From the NCBI GenBank assembly GCA_003640385.1, contig RCAB01000194.1:1-64000 (forward strand): DNA of 64,000 nucleotides, written 5' to 3'. The notes beneath the pieces were generated by a model that saw only the letters and a program-made list of their open reading frames with translations, did no database searches and had not been told where the DNA came from. This DNA comes from Setaria digitata (lineage: Eukaryota; Nematoda; Chromadorea; Rhabditida; Setariidae). Shown here piece after piece: positions 1 to 15,890 of the stretch (position 1 is its first letter; every line of letters begins with the position of its first letter). A program made the position numbers and the translations under genes.

Positions 1-2
1 CT

Positions 3-1073
3 TTACTCATTTTCGCTATCGGTGTCGGAATCTGACTTAGGCATGTCAACCGGACGACACTTTAATTCATTTGCCTCTTTCTCTAGCATTTCCAAATGGA
101 TTTTTTGTTGGGCGATAACTTCTGCGCCAGTTTTGCAAGCTGCATACGCATCCAGTAAATCTCCATTCATTTTCAGGAAATTTGGACCCCATTTGAATTT
201 CGACAGAAGTAGCCGCGCATTATTTTTGAAACCAACCATGTAGAGACCAGCTGCAAGTGCTTCCACGCAACTCAACTGACAAGGCTTCCCAAAATTTACT
301 GGGTTTGCAGCAATCAAATAGGGTAGAAGACGGAGATGCGAAGCTCTAGCTCTGTTTAAATGGACATTTTCAACCTTAAATGACAAACAACAAGGTTTAT
401 AATTAAATTGAAAATTTAACTCAATATTTTTTTTCTGAAGTCAAATTTTTGCTCAGTCCAATTTGTTACAGAGCGATATGAATAAATGAAAGCGAAGAAA
501 AACAGGAATAAGAAAACCTGATTCCAGCTGCAGTCTACAACAGCAAGACCGCCGTTTATAATGTAACCGAAATCTGTTCCAGAAAGGGTTCGGTCACCAC
601 TGGGAGAAAGCAGTAAACCAGGAAATTTGGTTCCTAGCTTTAGAGTTTTGATAAAGCCATGACGCATCAGTTTTTTCCCGGTACATCGTTTCGGGTCACA
701 CTGCATAAAATCAAACATTGCTGAAAATAACCGAAACTGTCTTCAATCTTCAGACAGAGCAAAACATGAAGGCTAGCTTCATAAGCTCTCTCCATTCGTT
801 ATTCATGTCATTTCTAAAGTAGACTGTGTGATTAATCGAATAGTGACAAAAGTATGCTTTGTTTTGATCTCAGCATCAACGAATCATGTGCCAAACAGCT
901 ATAAAAAATCCTGTCAATGAGAAAATATTGAAACATTGCCATTAGGTACGGAATCTCGGCTTACCTAAGTTAAAAGGTAGTTCCTTCACATCATCTTCAC
1001 TATCCTGAGAGTCGATTTCATCCGAAGAACTTGCTCCTTGTTCATCGGATATGCACACCATTCTGGATAACAT
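3..1073 (-). CDS. tsr3: TSR3-like 18S rRNA aminocarboxypropyltransferase
   Basis: Three exons on the minus strand: 1073-965, 720-518 and 374-3, joined in phase to give 227 residues and a TAA stop at the window edge. Exon 1 encodes an acidic Ser/Asp/Glu-rich leader. Exon 2 holds the family signature FDFMQCDPKRCTGKKLMRHG, the LLLSPSGDRTLS segment and GLAVVDCSWNQ. Exon 3 carries RLLPYLIAANPVNFGKPCQL and LSCVEALAAGLYMVGF, then an acidic serine tail. These blocks match the TSR3 family (SPOUT-like fold), which transfers the 3-amino-3-carboxypropyl group from S-adenosylmethionine to the hypermodified uridine of 18S rRNA late in 40S assembly. The length is typical for short family members. It lies 763 bp downstream of the F-box gene on the same strand, so polycistronic transcription is possible but not shown. 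The gene is complete except for the 3' UTR, which lies outside the window. Confidence 0.93.
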
Positions 1074-1835
1074 TTTTTCACTATCGGATGTTTACACCTT
1101 GAACAAAGTATATATATTTAAAAAAAATAAATTCAACCAAATATAAATTCGAAAACTATGAAATTAAAAGTTGAAACATGGAGAACAAATGGAAAATTTA
1201 GTCCAGTAATCAGCAGTGGTAAAATATGGTAAAATATTTATTAAATAATAATGAAGTCCATTCTATACAATAATATGGTAATATACAATAATAATTATAC
1301 TACTTACTATACATACATTGAGCTTGGTATGAGTTTGCCTAAGAGTACGGGTCTACTTCATAAAACAGTGATCACAGGAATTTATGGAATTATCAAATAA
1401 ATCAACAATAACGACCTAATATGTAGCGTACCAAGTGTATTATAAATGAGCTTGAGAAATCTTACAACGAAAATTATCACACACATTAAATTCCGAATCG
1501 AAATTACTACACATCTTTAGGCACTAAACTATCACAAATGCACCGTCTGTTATTCCATTCTATATAAATGCAATCTAAATCAATTCATTACTACCAACAA
1601 TCAAAAGCGATGACAGGGAAAACTTAAAGTTTTGATGAGAAAACATATAAATAATTACTAAAATATTTGGCAGTACCTAGCAATGTATCAAAACTTAAGT
1701 TACAAACATAAAACAATTTAAAAACGTACGTATATGCAAAGAGCGGTTGATGTATACAATGACTAATCAGATTGACAATAAAGGGTTGTACATGTACATG
1801 TGAAGTGAAAATTCCAAGAAAGAAATTATAGATCT
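1074..1835. other. Intergenic spacer, TSR3 to F-box gene
   Basis: AT-rich spacer between the F-box gene stop and the TSR3 start, both on the minus strand. It should contain the F-box 3' UTR and the TSR3 promoter or trans-splice site. The 77-residue open frame at 1624-1857 starts inside the last F-box exon in another frame and shows no recognisable domain. Nothing else is supported. Confidence 0.6.
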
Positions 1836-2704
1836 TCAAAAGACACCGAAATCCCACAATTTGACAGTCATATCGTAAGAGCCCGAAACAATTTGCTGAT
1901 CACTGAACTGTACACAAGTAACACCGTCGGTATGGCTGTGAAGAGTACAAAGTCTTTCACCTGTATGTAAATTCCACACCTAAATTTGATAGGATCTACT
2001 TTCTGAATTTGATAAACAGAAGAAGATAAAAATAAAGTAGCTGGAAAAAAAAAAAAAAAAAAATGAAAACGAAATGCACCTTGATAGTACGGTCATCTGC
2101 CGCCGAGACGATTCTCCAAGAGTCAACTTGGAGGCATCGAACTACACCTGTATGACCTTCACTTAATTTCCAATCCAATGTTTGCACACATTTCCCTGTT
2201 CGTAGATCCCACATCTTAAAATTGACCTGCTCAAAGAGTGGTAACTTCTAACAAACTTAGATATCAAATATATTGATAAGCACTTAAATTTGTTACTCTT
2301 TTTGCCTTGAAAAAATGTGCACACTAAGAAAACTTTGAAGGATAGTATTCTGTTCAATCAGCTTTGTTTTTTTTTTTTTTTTTTTTTTTTTTTTTGTCCT
2401 GTTATCATTTTCCGTAAAAGGCAGTTTCTTAGTATATGGAACAATGATTTTTTGTGTCCCTAATTATGCTTTTCAATACCTCCAAATAAGACATACACCA
2501 AGTGATAACTTTTACGTTCATCAGGACACTGAATAATGTCAAAAGATATTCACCCACGGAAATAAATAAAAAACTTACCTTTATTGTTCGATCGACAGAT
2601 CCTGATACAATCCTTTCATTATCGAATCGAAGGCATGTTACAGCATTATCGTGAGCATTATGCAGAGTCATCGCACAGATATCCATCCGCTCATCCCAGC
2701 ACTT

Positions 2705-2742
<38 letters not shown>

Positions 2743-5730
2743 ACAATAAAAAAAAGTCCATCTTGCTTGATAAATCCATGATAAAAACAACAAAAAAGAT
2801 TTCCTAAAGTTTACATCATCCTCAAACATACTTCCATAATTATCCGTATTTCAGTACTAATAAACTAACTTTCATAGACAGATCTGCTGACCCCGACACA
2901 AGCAAGTGTCCGTCGGACTGCATACAAATTACAGCTCCATTATGTCCCCTGCAAATAGGTAAAATGCTATTTAAGAACATCAAATGTAAAAACTGCAAGA
3001 CGTCTTCTACGAAAAATATCTACTTATAAACCGAGATGGATCGATAGCTAGCGAAATCAAATTTTTTTTTAAGAAACCACAATGTTGAGTGCGTCATGTC
3101 ATCATCCTACTGTTGAGACACGTAATGACTGGTTAGTCTCCACAAGTTTATTTTTATTAATCTTACATTAAAGTTTTCGTACATTGTCCTGTTTCTGTGG
3201 ACCATATTTTTAAAGTATGATCATACGAGCCGCTAATTAATCGTTCCTTCTCCATCTAAACAAAAGATACACCGTATATAATAACTCAGATTTTATAATG
3301 AAAAGTAAACCAATAATAAAATCAAAAGAATAAAACAATGAATTTCGTACTGAAAAAAATAGAGTATTCCTCTAAGAAAAAGAAGAAAAAATTAATTACC
3401 TGCAAACATCTTACGAAATTCGTATGGCCGATCATCGTTTGACGACAAGCAATGGAAGACCATGTCCGATTAACAGCAAGACCCCAAACCTTCAAGATTT
3501 TCTCACTATAAGAAAGTTATTTTTTTAAGACAGACTCGGTAGCATCTGAATTACACTTATCTCTATAGACGATTCACTACTGAGTTTCTAGTCGTTGCTG
3601 TATATTACAAAGAAACTTTCCCCTAAAACGTATCCAGAAGCACAACAAACGTTTCATAAACAAACAACATCACCACTCATTTACAGCGACAATACAGTTA
3701 AAATCATTAAGGGACTTGAGTACTTAAGCTGCAATTCCGTCCAGAACTTATAAAATTTAATGAAGTCAACTAACCTTGATAGTCAAATCATTGGAACCAG
3801 AAGCAAGTCGGTTACCACTCAAGTGCAAACAACGGACTGTATCAGAATGACCTGTCAACGTCATTGTACCTAGACCAGGTATGGCTGAACTCTTCATATC
3901 CCAAACACGAATTGTATTATCGCTACTTCCAGATACAATACGGTCGCCATCAAACTGAACGCAAGAGATACCTAAAACACAAGAAATGTAGTCAAAAGAA
4001 AGTAAGTTGCAATATAAGTGAATGGAAGTATATGCCCAACATATTTATATTTTATGCATATGTATCCTACCACATTTATAGTCTATCAGTGAAACATATT
4101 AGATCTATTTAACATAATCTAATACACCAATCTATCTTTATAACTACAGTTCGATGAAATTCAGCGCGATTTATAAAGTTGTCGACCATTCGACCACTTA
4201 CTAATAAGTCCAATAATAATTTAAAGACTAATACAAGTACGATTAAAAGCACTCAGAAACAGCAAATTTACCTTGGGTATGCCCCTCAAATGTACGAATA
4301 ACGCAACGACCAGCATGCCAGTTTCTCCATAGACGATAACGCTCACTAAATGCTTCTTTCCACAATACTACACCATCACGCGTCGTATGCTTCTTCAACT
4401 GCTCATTTTCAGTTTCAGCTGAACACAACCGAAACATCCGTTGAAGTGTACAAAGCCTCTTCCATAAGCATGGTGCCATGCATAAATTCCTCCAAGCAGT
4501 GCATACCAACATGCATTTGCAAAGTGATTCTGCAATAAAGTGAAAAATACCTTATTTCTTGTATAATTTCCTCAGATAAATCTAACTTAAGTAAAACAAT
4601 GAATGTTGATGTAATTATGATTAAGAAACGTTGCAGCAGAATACCACTTATAAATTCCATAATTTTTAAATCGATAAATCCAAAAATATGTGCTCACCAA
4701 AGACTAAAAAGAATTATCGACAGTCAAGCCAGTGGAAAAATTAAATTCACTGATACCCATAGTCGACAATGCAACTTACTCTCAAATACAGAGCAGAAGC
4801 GCGTTACTCTAATCACGTTAACTTACTATAACACAAATTTATAATCTATCTCACCTTAGGTGAGCTCTAATTTCCTACAAGAGATTCGTGGTGAATGTCA
4901 GCATCTTCAACACAGCTTATGAAGTAGTAAAGGTATATTTTACTTGGATCCAAAAGGCGAAAAATCTTTAAAGCAACTGGTAGCGGAAGCGAACTAAACA
5001 AATCGATCTGCGCATTACTCAAATTATTGCGCATTTCTTCCAGCAACGAAGTTGCATATTCCAAATTTGATGGGTCACAGACATTCTGGAATACAAATTG
5101 AAAATATCACACTTAAAATAAATGGAATTTTTGCAAAAAATGAAATAATAACATCCGAAATTGTTGTTACCAATATTTCGAAAAGCAATGCATTCTTCTG
5201 TTCAGTATCGGTTTGCTTCAGATGAAATCGAAGGTACTGAAATCGAGATTATTAATCAAACTGATGCATAATGACTGTGTTGTCTTCATAGTTTAGCAGT
5301 GCTGCTGATTTCGGAAGGTTGTATTAGCAGTAAATATTTATATAAGTGGTAGAAAATGGGATACCGTACATATCTTGTCATGATTACTGTTACACTTTCC
5401 AGTAGTAGTTCAGTACAGCATTTTACTACGGTATTACCTTCTTCAAGGAAAATTGTTGGTCCGGGAATATATCGCATCCATTGCCGATGGCTGCACCGCC
5501 GAAGGGGTGTTCAGGTTGGATCCGATGAATTAGTCCGTAATTAGTCTTTGGAGACGGAAAACTATAGTAACCTTTATAAGATCGATACCAGCAAAGAAAT
5601 CATAGCCCGGATCACACGTTGAACCGTTCATTTTCTTCCGCTTACTGGTTGATAAGGAGCAGTCATCTAACGACGAGCACATAGCGGACGTTGAAGCTTT
5701 GTTTACGCCACGTGATCCACGTTCATCCAT
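1836..5730 (-). CDS. F-box/WD40-repeat protein, SCF substrate receptor
   Basis: Twelve exons on the minus strand: 5730-5589, 5490-5438, 5236-5171, 5085-4944, 4529-4272, 3971-3775, 3489-3400, 3255-3167, 2948-2870, 2701-2579, 2214-2080 and 1979-1836. They join in phase to 505 residues. Residues about 66-110 form a helical segment that resembles the dimerisation region before the F-box in Cdc4/TrCP proteins. The F-box (LPLPVALKIFRLLDP...CMLVCTAWRNLC) lies at about 112-160 and should bind Skp1. Seven WD40 repeats follow from about 214 to the end, with GH...D...W dipeptide signatures such as RIVSGSSDNTIRVWD and RIVSGSVDRTIKMWD. The WD propeller should recognise phosphodegrons for an SCF ubiquitin ligase. 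The repeat order and linker (RNWHAGRCVIRTFEGH) do not match my knowledge of SEL-10/FBXW7 or LIN-23/TrCP, so no symbol is given. Exons 1-2 are least certain: a second donor after 5572 exists but gives a stop in the next exon. Confidence 0.88.
2706..2739. repeat. A34 homopolymer next to an acceptor
   Basis: An uninterrupted run of about 34 A on the plus strand. Read on the minus strand it is a T34 tract a few bases upstream of the acceptor of F-box gene exon 10 (exon start 2701), where it takes the place of the polypyrimidine tract. Similar runs lie inside other introns of the same gene at 2045-2063 (A19) and 2367-2395 (T29). Confidence 0.9.
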
Positions 5731-6945
5731 TACACGTACGGAAATATTCCAAATAAATAGAAGCACAGAACGAAATTATCGAGTAAGAAAAGTGGTACTA
5801 AAAGCACCACTTTCAATCACTACAAATTAGGAAATTTACATCACTATCTCATACAAATAGTCGGACCACTCAACAATTAAAGTAAAATTGGAAGCCGATG
5901 CAAAGCATGCTTTAATGCTTTGTTAGGACCGACCTTTTAATTTTTCCCATAATACTTTAAATTTCTGAAGTTTCTTCCAAATGTTTTCTGACTCCCTATG
6001 GTACTCACTCCTTATGAGCGTTTTATGCACTCCTCAGACTTCAGCAAACTGCCGCAACACTCAAAAAGACAAATGAAAAACGAACCTACCCACCGAGAAG
6101 GAGAAAAGGCCGCAATATGACGCGGTCGTACCTTGCCGGACGGTTACCGCTGATAATAATAGTGTGAGTCTGAGAACTTCCGGTGGGATTTCAGTTCCTT
6201 TTTTTCCTTTTTCTGGGACTGCCATAAGGGATCTCTGTTCCTCGCTACTGTAGCGCTACAGAGCAGTTCGAGGACTGAGAAAGAAAAAACCTGAATAAAG
6301 ATGCTCCTTGTCGATTTAATTGATTTTATTAATACAGTTCTTGCTGCCTTCATGTTTAAACTTGTGCCTGAAATAGAACGACTTCCTGACCTAGTTAATA
6401 AGTATCATAATTTATTCTATAAGCTACGAGTTGCAAGCAGTTTTCCTAGAAATACAGTGGAACGGAAGTCAGTTGTTGCGACTTCTTTTTCACGAAATGC
6501 TAAATTTTTTCACTTTTTCTTCCTTTTCAGGTAGCAGACTGAGAGATGAATTGTTCTAAAAAAAAAGAAAAGGAACGATGACGCATGTGAAAGTAACCAG
6601 AAGAAATAAAAATAAAGGATGAATTGTACTTTCGAAGGAATTTTTGTTTTTTGTTTTTTTTTGATTTTTTTTTTGAATTTTTGAATTTTTTGCCAATGAA
6701 ATTAGCATATAACCACATTTAGCATTGAAGTCCTGACTTTCAGTTTGAGAAATGACTAATCGAGAATGGAAAAAATTATAATGTAGTTCACTGCCACACA
6801 TTTCCCTGTAATAGTTTACTTTCAGAACGATGCTCATTTTCGAACACTCTCGAATTAGTCATATATGTCTTTCCTATTTCACGTAAACGTTATTCTGTCT
6901 CTTACACTGGAAGAATACTGAAGGATAGGAGGAAACGGTCACTTC
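5731..6945. promoter_or_regulatory. Divergent promoter region, F-box gene and SLC35B4-like gene
   Basis: About 1.2 kb separates the divergent starts of the F-box gene (minus, start at 5730) and the SLC35B4-like gene (plus, start at 6946). The part near 6050-6270 is less AT-rich than its surroundings, consistent with a shared promoter; no specific factor site can be named. A short open frame at 6301 is listed separately. The stretch 6640-6700 is T-rich low-complexity DNA. Confidence 0.5.
6301..6534 (+). CDS. Possible small ORF, function unknown
   Basis: An ATG-initiated frame of 77 residues begins MLLVDLIDFINTVLAAFMFK, a hydrophobic start that could be a membrane anchor, followed by a charged stretch (EIERLPDLVNKYHNLFYKLR). 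A possible donor in the VERK region (GTCAGT after 6466) and an acceptor TTTTCAG just before 6532 would shorten it to about 60 residues ending VERK. I cannot link it to a named family. It sits in the divergent region upstream of the SLC35B4-like gene, so it could instead be 5' leader sequence of that transcript or chance. Low confidence. Confidence 0.25.
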   Translation: MLLVDLIDFINTVLAAFMFKLVPEIERLPDLVNKYHNLFYKLRVASSFPRNTVERKSVVATSFSRNAKFFHFFFLFR

Positions 6946-9481
6946 ATGGCAGAGATTGCAGTTGGAGGAATTTTGACCGGTTGCGTTGGTTGTATGGTTG
7001 CTGTTGAAGTCTTGACAAAGTATCTCATTTTATTTATAAATGTACAGTAACATTGAAGATAATTATGCCAAAAAATTGCAAGTAATAATTCCACAATTTA
7101 GAAAAAGATGATATTTTAAGACATTATCCGGAATGCATGAACTTATTGACTTGCTCAACATTCATTTTTGTGTCGGTTATTGGCTTTGTCAAACAGTCAC
7201 ATTATTTCAAACGATTCCCGCGGAACAAAGTACCCTTGTTACGGTTATTTTTCCATTTTTCGTTTTGCTTTTTAAGTTTTTTCTTTTTTTAATTAATATA
7301 TCAGGGTGTTGATAGAGCCAATTTGTATGAAACAGTTTCGTCGTTTGCGTCTTTCGAAATAAAGAAGGAAAAAGAAGGCATGAGGAATAAGAAAGAACTG
7401 TTTATCTTCTGTTAATTTACGTAGCGCTATATGTTCGATTAATGAATAATAGCTTTCAGTAACTCAGTAACATCGTGCTTAGAGTTTGTTTTAGAGGTTA
7501 TGCACGCCTTGTTCTTATTTTTTTTGCGGTAAACGTTTCAAATAATTTGGCATTACGCTATGATGTTTCGGTACCCATGTTTATCATATTTCGTTCAGTG
7601 AGTTTTTATTTCATACAGAACTATTCAAATATCTTCTCCTATTAAAATAAAACGTCTTGATGAGAAATACGATGAACTTATCATTATTTCACGGTTGATT
7701 TCCATTTCAACTTACAGATGCATATCAATATCATTCAATTCATTTAGTATGCTGACCTGAACTTTTAGTGGTATATAAAAAACGTAATCTCAATTAGAGG
7801 CTGACCTGATCAAGTGATCATGTCTTCATAGCTTTAACATAAAAGAAAGCGATGTATAAGTTATTCTGCGTGTGGATTTTACAGATATTCTAGAATGCTG
7901 ATAATAAATTTAACAAAAGTCCTTGCTATTACTGTTAATTTCATTTGATTCAGTATTTTTCTTTCATTCTTAATCACATGTAATTGTAAAGTTGATTTTT
8001 CCTTCATAATTTTATGTTTTTATTATTGTTTCACTCTTAGTACTGCAGGGAACATTGCTGGCAAACGTGTTCCTAGGTTATTTCTTAAGGAACAAGGTTT
8101 ATTCGCGGGGAAAGCTATTGTCTGTAATATTTGTTACTGTTGGTGTTATAATTTTCACATTGGCTGACCAATTTTCAAAACATTCCCTAGAACAAAAGGA
8201 TGGGGAAATTATGCGCCCATGGTCTGCTTTGCATTCCACACCAGGTTTGATATTTATTTATTTACCGTGTTTTAAAACATTTATTCATTATAGAAATCTT
8301 ACGACATGAAATATGTTCTGGTCGAAGTCTCAACATTTTTATTAGATAGCTGGTTCTACCTTTGTCTTATGCTTAAGTTATGAAGTGTTGCATAATATCA
8401 GGGAGTTTTTTTTAAGGATGGATCATCAACTAAGTGCTTAACTAGGAGTTTATGTAAACCTGGGTTAGATTGCTTCTAGCAGTACAAGCTAAGTGATGTA
8501 TGAAGTCGAACTGGATCGCAGAAATGAGGCGATTCTTCGAATTTACTACCTAGCTTATCTTTCGTTGTTATCTCTTTTTTTTTCTTTTTTTGTGGAATTT
8601 TCAACTTTTGTGTGACATGCACATTTGATTTAAGTGGAAATATTTAATTTAATATCTTTTTTGCTTCAGGGATATTTTTACTATTTGTTGCAGTATTCCT
8701 ATCTGCTTATTTAGGCATATGTCAAGAGGATCTTTATCGCACATATGGGGACTATTCGCAGGAAGCATTGTTCTTTATTGTAAGCTTGTTGTTTTGTATA
8801 AATTGTTTTTTTTTTTTTCGGTACTATCATTAATGTTCTAATTTTGCTAAAAATGGAGGTTGCAGCATCTTCTATCGCTGCCTGGCTTTCTTTTGTTTTA
8901 CAATGATATTCGACAAGCAGTAGTTCATTTCAACAATTCGGATGCTTTCTTCATTTTTGGATTGCGATTTCCGGTCCCGTCATTATGGGTTTATATGATT
9001 TTGAATTGCTTATTCCAGTGAGCCTTTTTTTTTTTTTTTTTTTTTTTTTTGATAAATTTTACTGCAGTGGTACATGAGGAAAGTAATTAAAAGAAAAAGA
9101 GGACTTTGATAGTTGAATGGCGAGATAAATTTCTGTGCCTGTTAGTGACGCTCTTCTATTTTAAAAGAAATTCTAAAAAAGTCGGTGAGTGTCTCCCAAA
9201 AATTTTGGAAAAGTTTTTCTAAAAACGCTTTAAAGCTAGATCTTGAATGTTATAGATGGATATGTATCGCGAATGTACATACTCTTATTTCGCTAACCAC
9301 ATCGCTGAATGTAACAATGGTTATTACTTTACGGAAATTTCTATCAGTGGTTTTTTCTGTTATTATATTTAAAAATCCTTTCACGGTTATGCATTATGTA
9401 GGGTCTCTTCTAGTATTACTCGGTACTGTAGCTTTCACTTCATACGATCGTATACTGAAAACTGCAGAAAAAAGTATGTGA
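6946..9481 (+). CDS. slc35b4: SLC35B4-like UDP-sugar transporter
   Basis: Seven exons: 6946-7019, 7121-7243, 7495-7597, 8049-8244, 8670-8779, 8866-9017 and 9256-9481, in phase, giving 327 residues (human SLC35B4 has about 331). The product is a polytopic membrane protein of the drug/metabolite-transporter superfamily, expected to have ten helices in the ER/Golgi membrane. Blocks that match SLC35B4 and yeast Yea4 are HYPECMNLLTCSTFIFVSVI, NVSNNLALRYDVSVPMFIIF, ICQEDLYRTYGDYSQEALFF and, near the C-terminus, LNVTMVITLRKFLSVVFSV with IIFKNPFTVMHYVGSLLVLL. The family imports UDP-xylose and/or UDP-GlcNAc in exchange for UMP; the substrate here is inferred. Exon 2 uses the acceptor at TTTTAAG before 7121 because an earlier AG breaks the frame. 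A candidate AATAAA polyadenylation signal lies at 9831-9836. Confidence 0.92.
9025..9050. repeat. T26 homopolymer
   Basis: An uninterrupted run of about 26 T that begins 8 bases after the exon 6 boundary of the SLC35B4-like gene, inside the intron that starts at 9018. Confidence 0.9.
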
Positions 9482-9830
9482 ATGCATTTGATGGAAATTT
9501 TATACAGGAAGCAGCGACAAAGACGATGAAAATTCTGCAGAAGAATGATGCTGTATTTTTTTAATCGTATTAGTAATTAAGAAAACCAATACTGATGCGT
9601 AATGGTGTCATTCTCTTTCATCCAAATTTTATAATTGCCGCTAATTACTGCTTACTGCAGTTGCATAATCTTTATCCTTTACTTTTGATAGAGTTTTGTT
9701 TTTCACTTTATAGAACTAGTTTTCTCTTTTCTGTCCTGACATAGTTGCGTTTTAGATCTGGGAGGATTTTTACTTTCCTCAAATGAGAATATTTATTTCA
9801 CCTTTTTCTACCGAACCGCAAAGTATGTGA

Positions 9831-9836
9831 AATAAA
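9831..9836 (+). terminator. Candidate polyadenylation signal AATAAA
   Basis: A canonical AATAAA about 350 bp downstream of the SLC35B4-like stop codon on the sense strand. Its position fits a 3' UTR end, but AT-rich DNA produces this hexamer often by chance. Confidence 0.4.
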
Positions 9837-11504
9837 CATAAACAAAAACAATTGTTGCTCATGTTGATTTAAACAGTCCGTTTGATTATTGGCAGTATCG
9901 TTTTTAGAATAAAAAAAAAAAGTTGATTCTGTACTATAGGATAAGGATTAGGAAAAATGAAGAGTTGTCGCAAAAGAGATGGATGGTTTTCAATTTCTGT
10001 ATCATTTTCATGATGAATTACAGCTCTAGTTAGTCACATCGTTTAAAAGATTCGAATTTTTTTTTTTGCTATTTTTCATGCTAATTGCGTAGTCCACTTT
10101 GGTTATTACTTTTTATTGACATTGAGTTCTGGTGTTCCTCTTCATCAGAAATTTGATTATAAGGATAATTGTTTTCTCTGCCGCTTTATCGTATGTTGAT
10201 CTTTCTCTCGCATGGAAGAGATTTTATTTTGATTGAAATAGTAGTGCTTTTTTAAATGCAAATTAGTTAAATTACATTGAATCCTATTTTCATATTATTC
10301 ATTAACTTTTCATGTGAATTAAAGACAGTTTGTAACATAGTTGCATTTCCTCAAGGATTTTTTTTTTTTTTTTATTTGCTTCCCCCTCCTTTTTTTCTCA
10401 TATGGAACTTTTTGTACGACATGTTCGAAGCTACGGGAATATTCTATTTTCATTTCTTTTTTTGTTACTGGTGTTTTTGCGTTTTCAAGATTTTACGGAA
10501 ACGTTGAGCAAATAATGAAAGCCGATACACAGATTGGCTTGCAGAAACTGGGGTGCAATTTGTAAGGTCTGGGATATATTTCTTCATGTTGTTCTTTAGA
10601 TGTGCTTAGCTTCCAAGAGCGAGAAAAAGTGAAATGGTCTTGGTCTTTCTTTTCCATTTCTTAATGTAGACAAATTGTACATCTATGATCTTGTGGCATA
10701 GTTTGTGGATGCTGTTATATAACATTTAATGAATAGTTTTTTTTTATTTCCCTGAAAAAGAATCACGTCATTTTAACCATTTCTTGTGTTCTGTTTTATG
10801 TTCTTCTTCGATGTTGAGTGGTCATGCCTTTTTTTATTTGTAATGAAATCGAAACTTTCATTATTATCTGACTTCTCACCGAATAAATGATGGTGATAGG
10901 TTAGAATTTGTTGACTCCAGTTGTTTTCGGTTTTCATAGATCCAACAATTATAAATGTAATAAGCTGGTTTTAGCAATCTTTTTTTTTTTTTTTTTTTAA
11001 TTAGATTCCAGTTGACCTTATTAAATTTCAATTAAAAATGTTGCAAGTTTTGCATCCATGTACAGTTGCTAATAAGTGGAAGAAATTATTAAGGGATACT
11101 AGTTGTACTACAAACTGATGTGCATTATCATTCCTTTCAAAGCTCATCACACAAATACGTGATAAATTTTTGCTTCTTTGCTGATATTTCACATCTAATC
11201 CAGCTTGCTTCTCCTATTCTGTTTATGTGACGGTGTTGACTTTTATCATTCAGAGTTTTATTTAACTTGCACATTACTGATAAGACTGATGCGTATCGTA
11301 TATTGATATTCACATTGACACAGCAGTAGAAAAAGAGATAGCTTATTGAGAGGGTGCCGAAGTGTGGCAGAGATCCTTCCTATAACATAAAACGATTTTT
11401 TAGACTGATTAAGCATGAATTTATATTCCAGTGCTTGATATGATTTTCTGTAATATAATTTCATAATTACATGTAATCAATATTTCCCTACCTCATTTGC
11501 CCGT

Positions 11505-11506
11505 AG
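11505..11506 (+). promoter_or_regulatory. Possible trans-splice acceptor before GMD start
   Basis: The bases before the preferred GMD start read as a pyrimidine-rich stretch ending in CCCGTAG, six bases upstream of ATG at 11513. That arrangement is typical of spliced-leader acceptor sites in nematodes. A second acceptor-like site (CTGCCAG) lies upstream of the alternative ATG at 11939. Neither is confirmed. Confidence 0.35.
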
Positions 11507-11512
11507 CGAAAG

Positions 11513-15045
<3,533 letters not shown>

Positions 15046-15059
15046 AAAGTTGAACCCCT

Positions 15060-15065
15060 AATAAA
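15060..15065 (+). terminator. Candidate polyadenylation signal of GMD
   Basis: AATAAA begins 15 bases after the GMD stop codon. This close spacing is normal for nematode mRNAs with short 3' UTRs. The TMA7 gene converges from the other side, ending at 15364. Confidence 0.6.
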
Positions 15066-15363
15066 AATTGTTCTTTCTCATGCACATATATACAATCACA
15101 TGCATTACTTATATATAAAGCAGCCATTTCCTTCCTCTCTTCCCTCAAATGTTAAATGGCACAGCAAAAGAGATCAAAATTTCTATTACATGATGTGCGA
15201 AATATTTTTCAGAAAACCATTTAACAGTTATGAAATATTTGCTGACTGATCATTGTCTGTGCGGTTGGTATTCGTGTCAGTAATTCATATAATAGATTAC
15301 ATAGTCGTTGTATAAAAGGCCCATATCACGATGAAATATTTTCACATATATTATTTAAGAGGG

Positions 15364-15890
<527 letters not shown>

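Larger units (their letters stand above)
9482..11512. other. Intergenic spacer, SLC35B4-like gene to GMD
   Basis: Two kilobases of T-rich DNA between two plus-strand genes. The left part should contain the SLC35B4-like 3' UTR, with AATAAA at 9831-9836. Short open frames at 10277-10565 are low-complexity Phe-rich translations of T tracts. No gene is supported here. Confidence 0.6.

Noticed and set aside
5286..5477. Minus-strand frame MRYIPGPTIFLEEG as F-box exon 2 reading
   Set aside because: It cannot join in phase to exon 3; another frame of the same exon has no stop and fits both neighbours.
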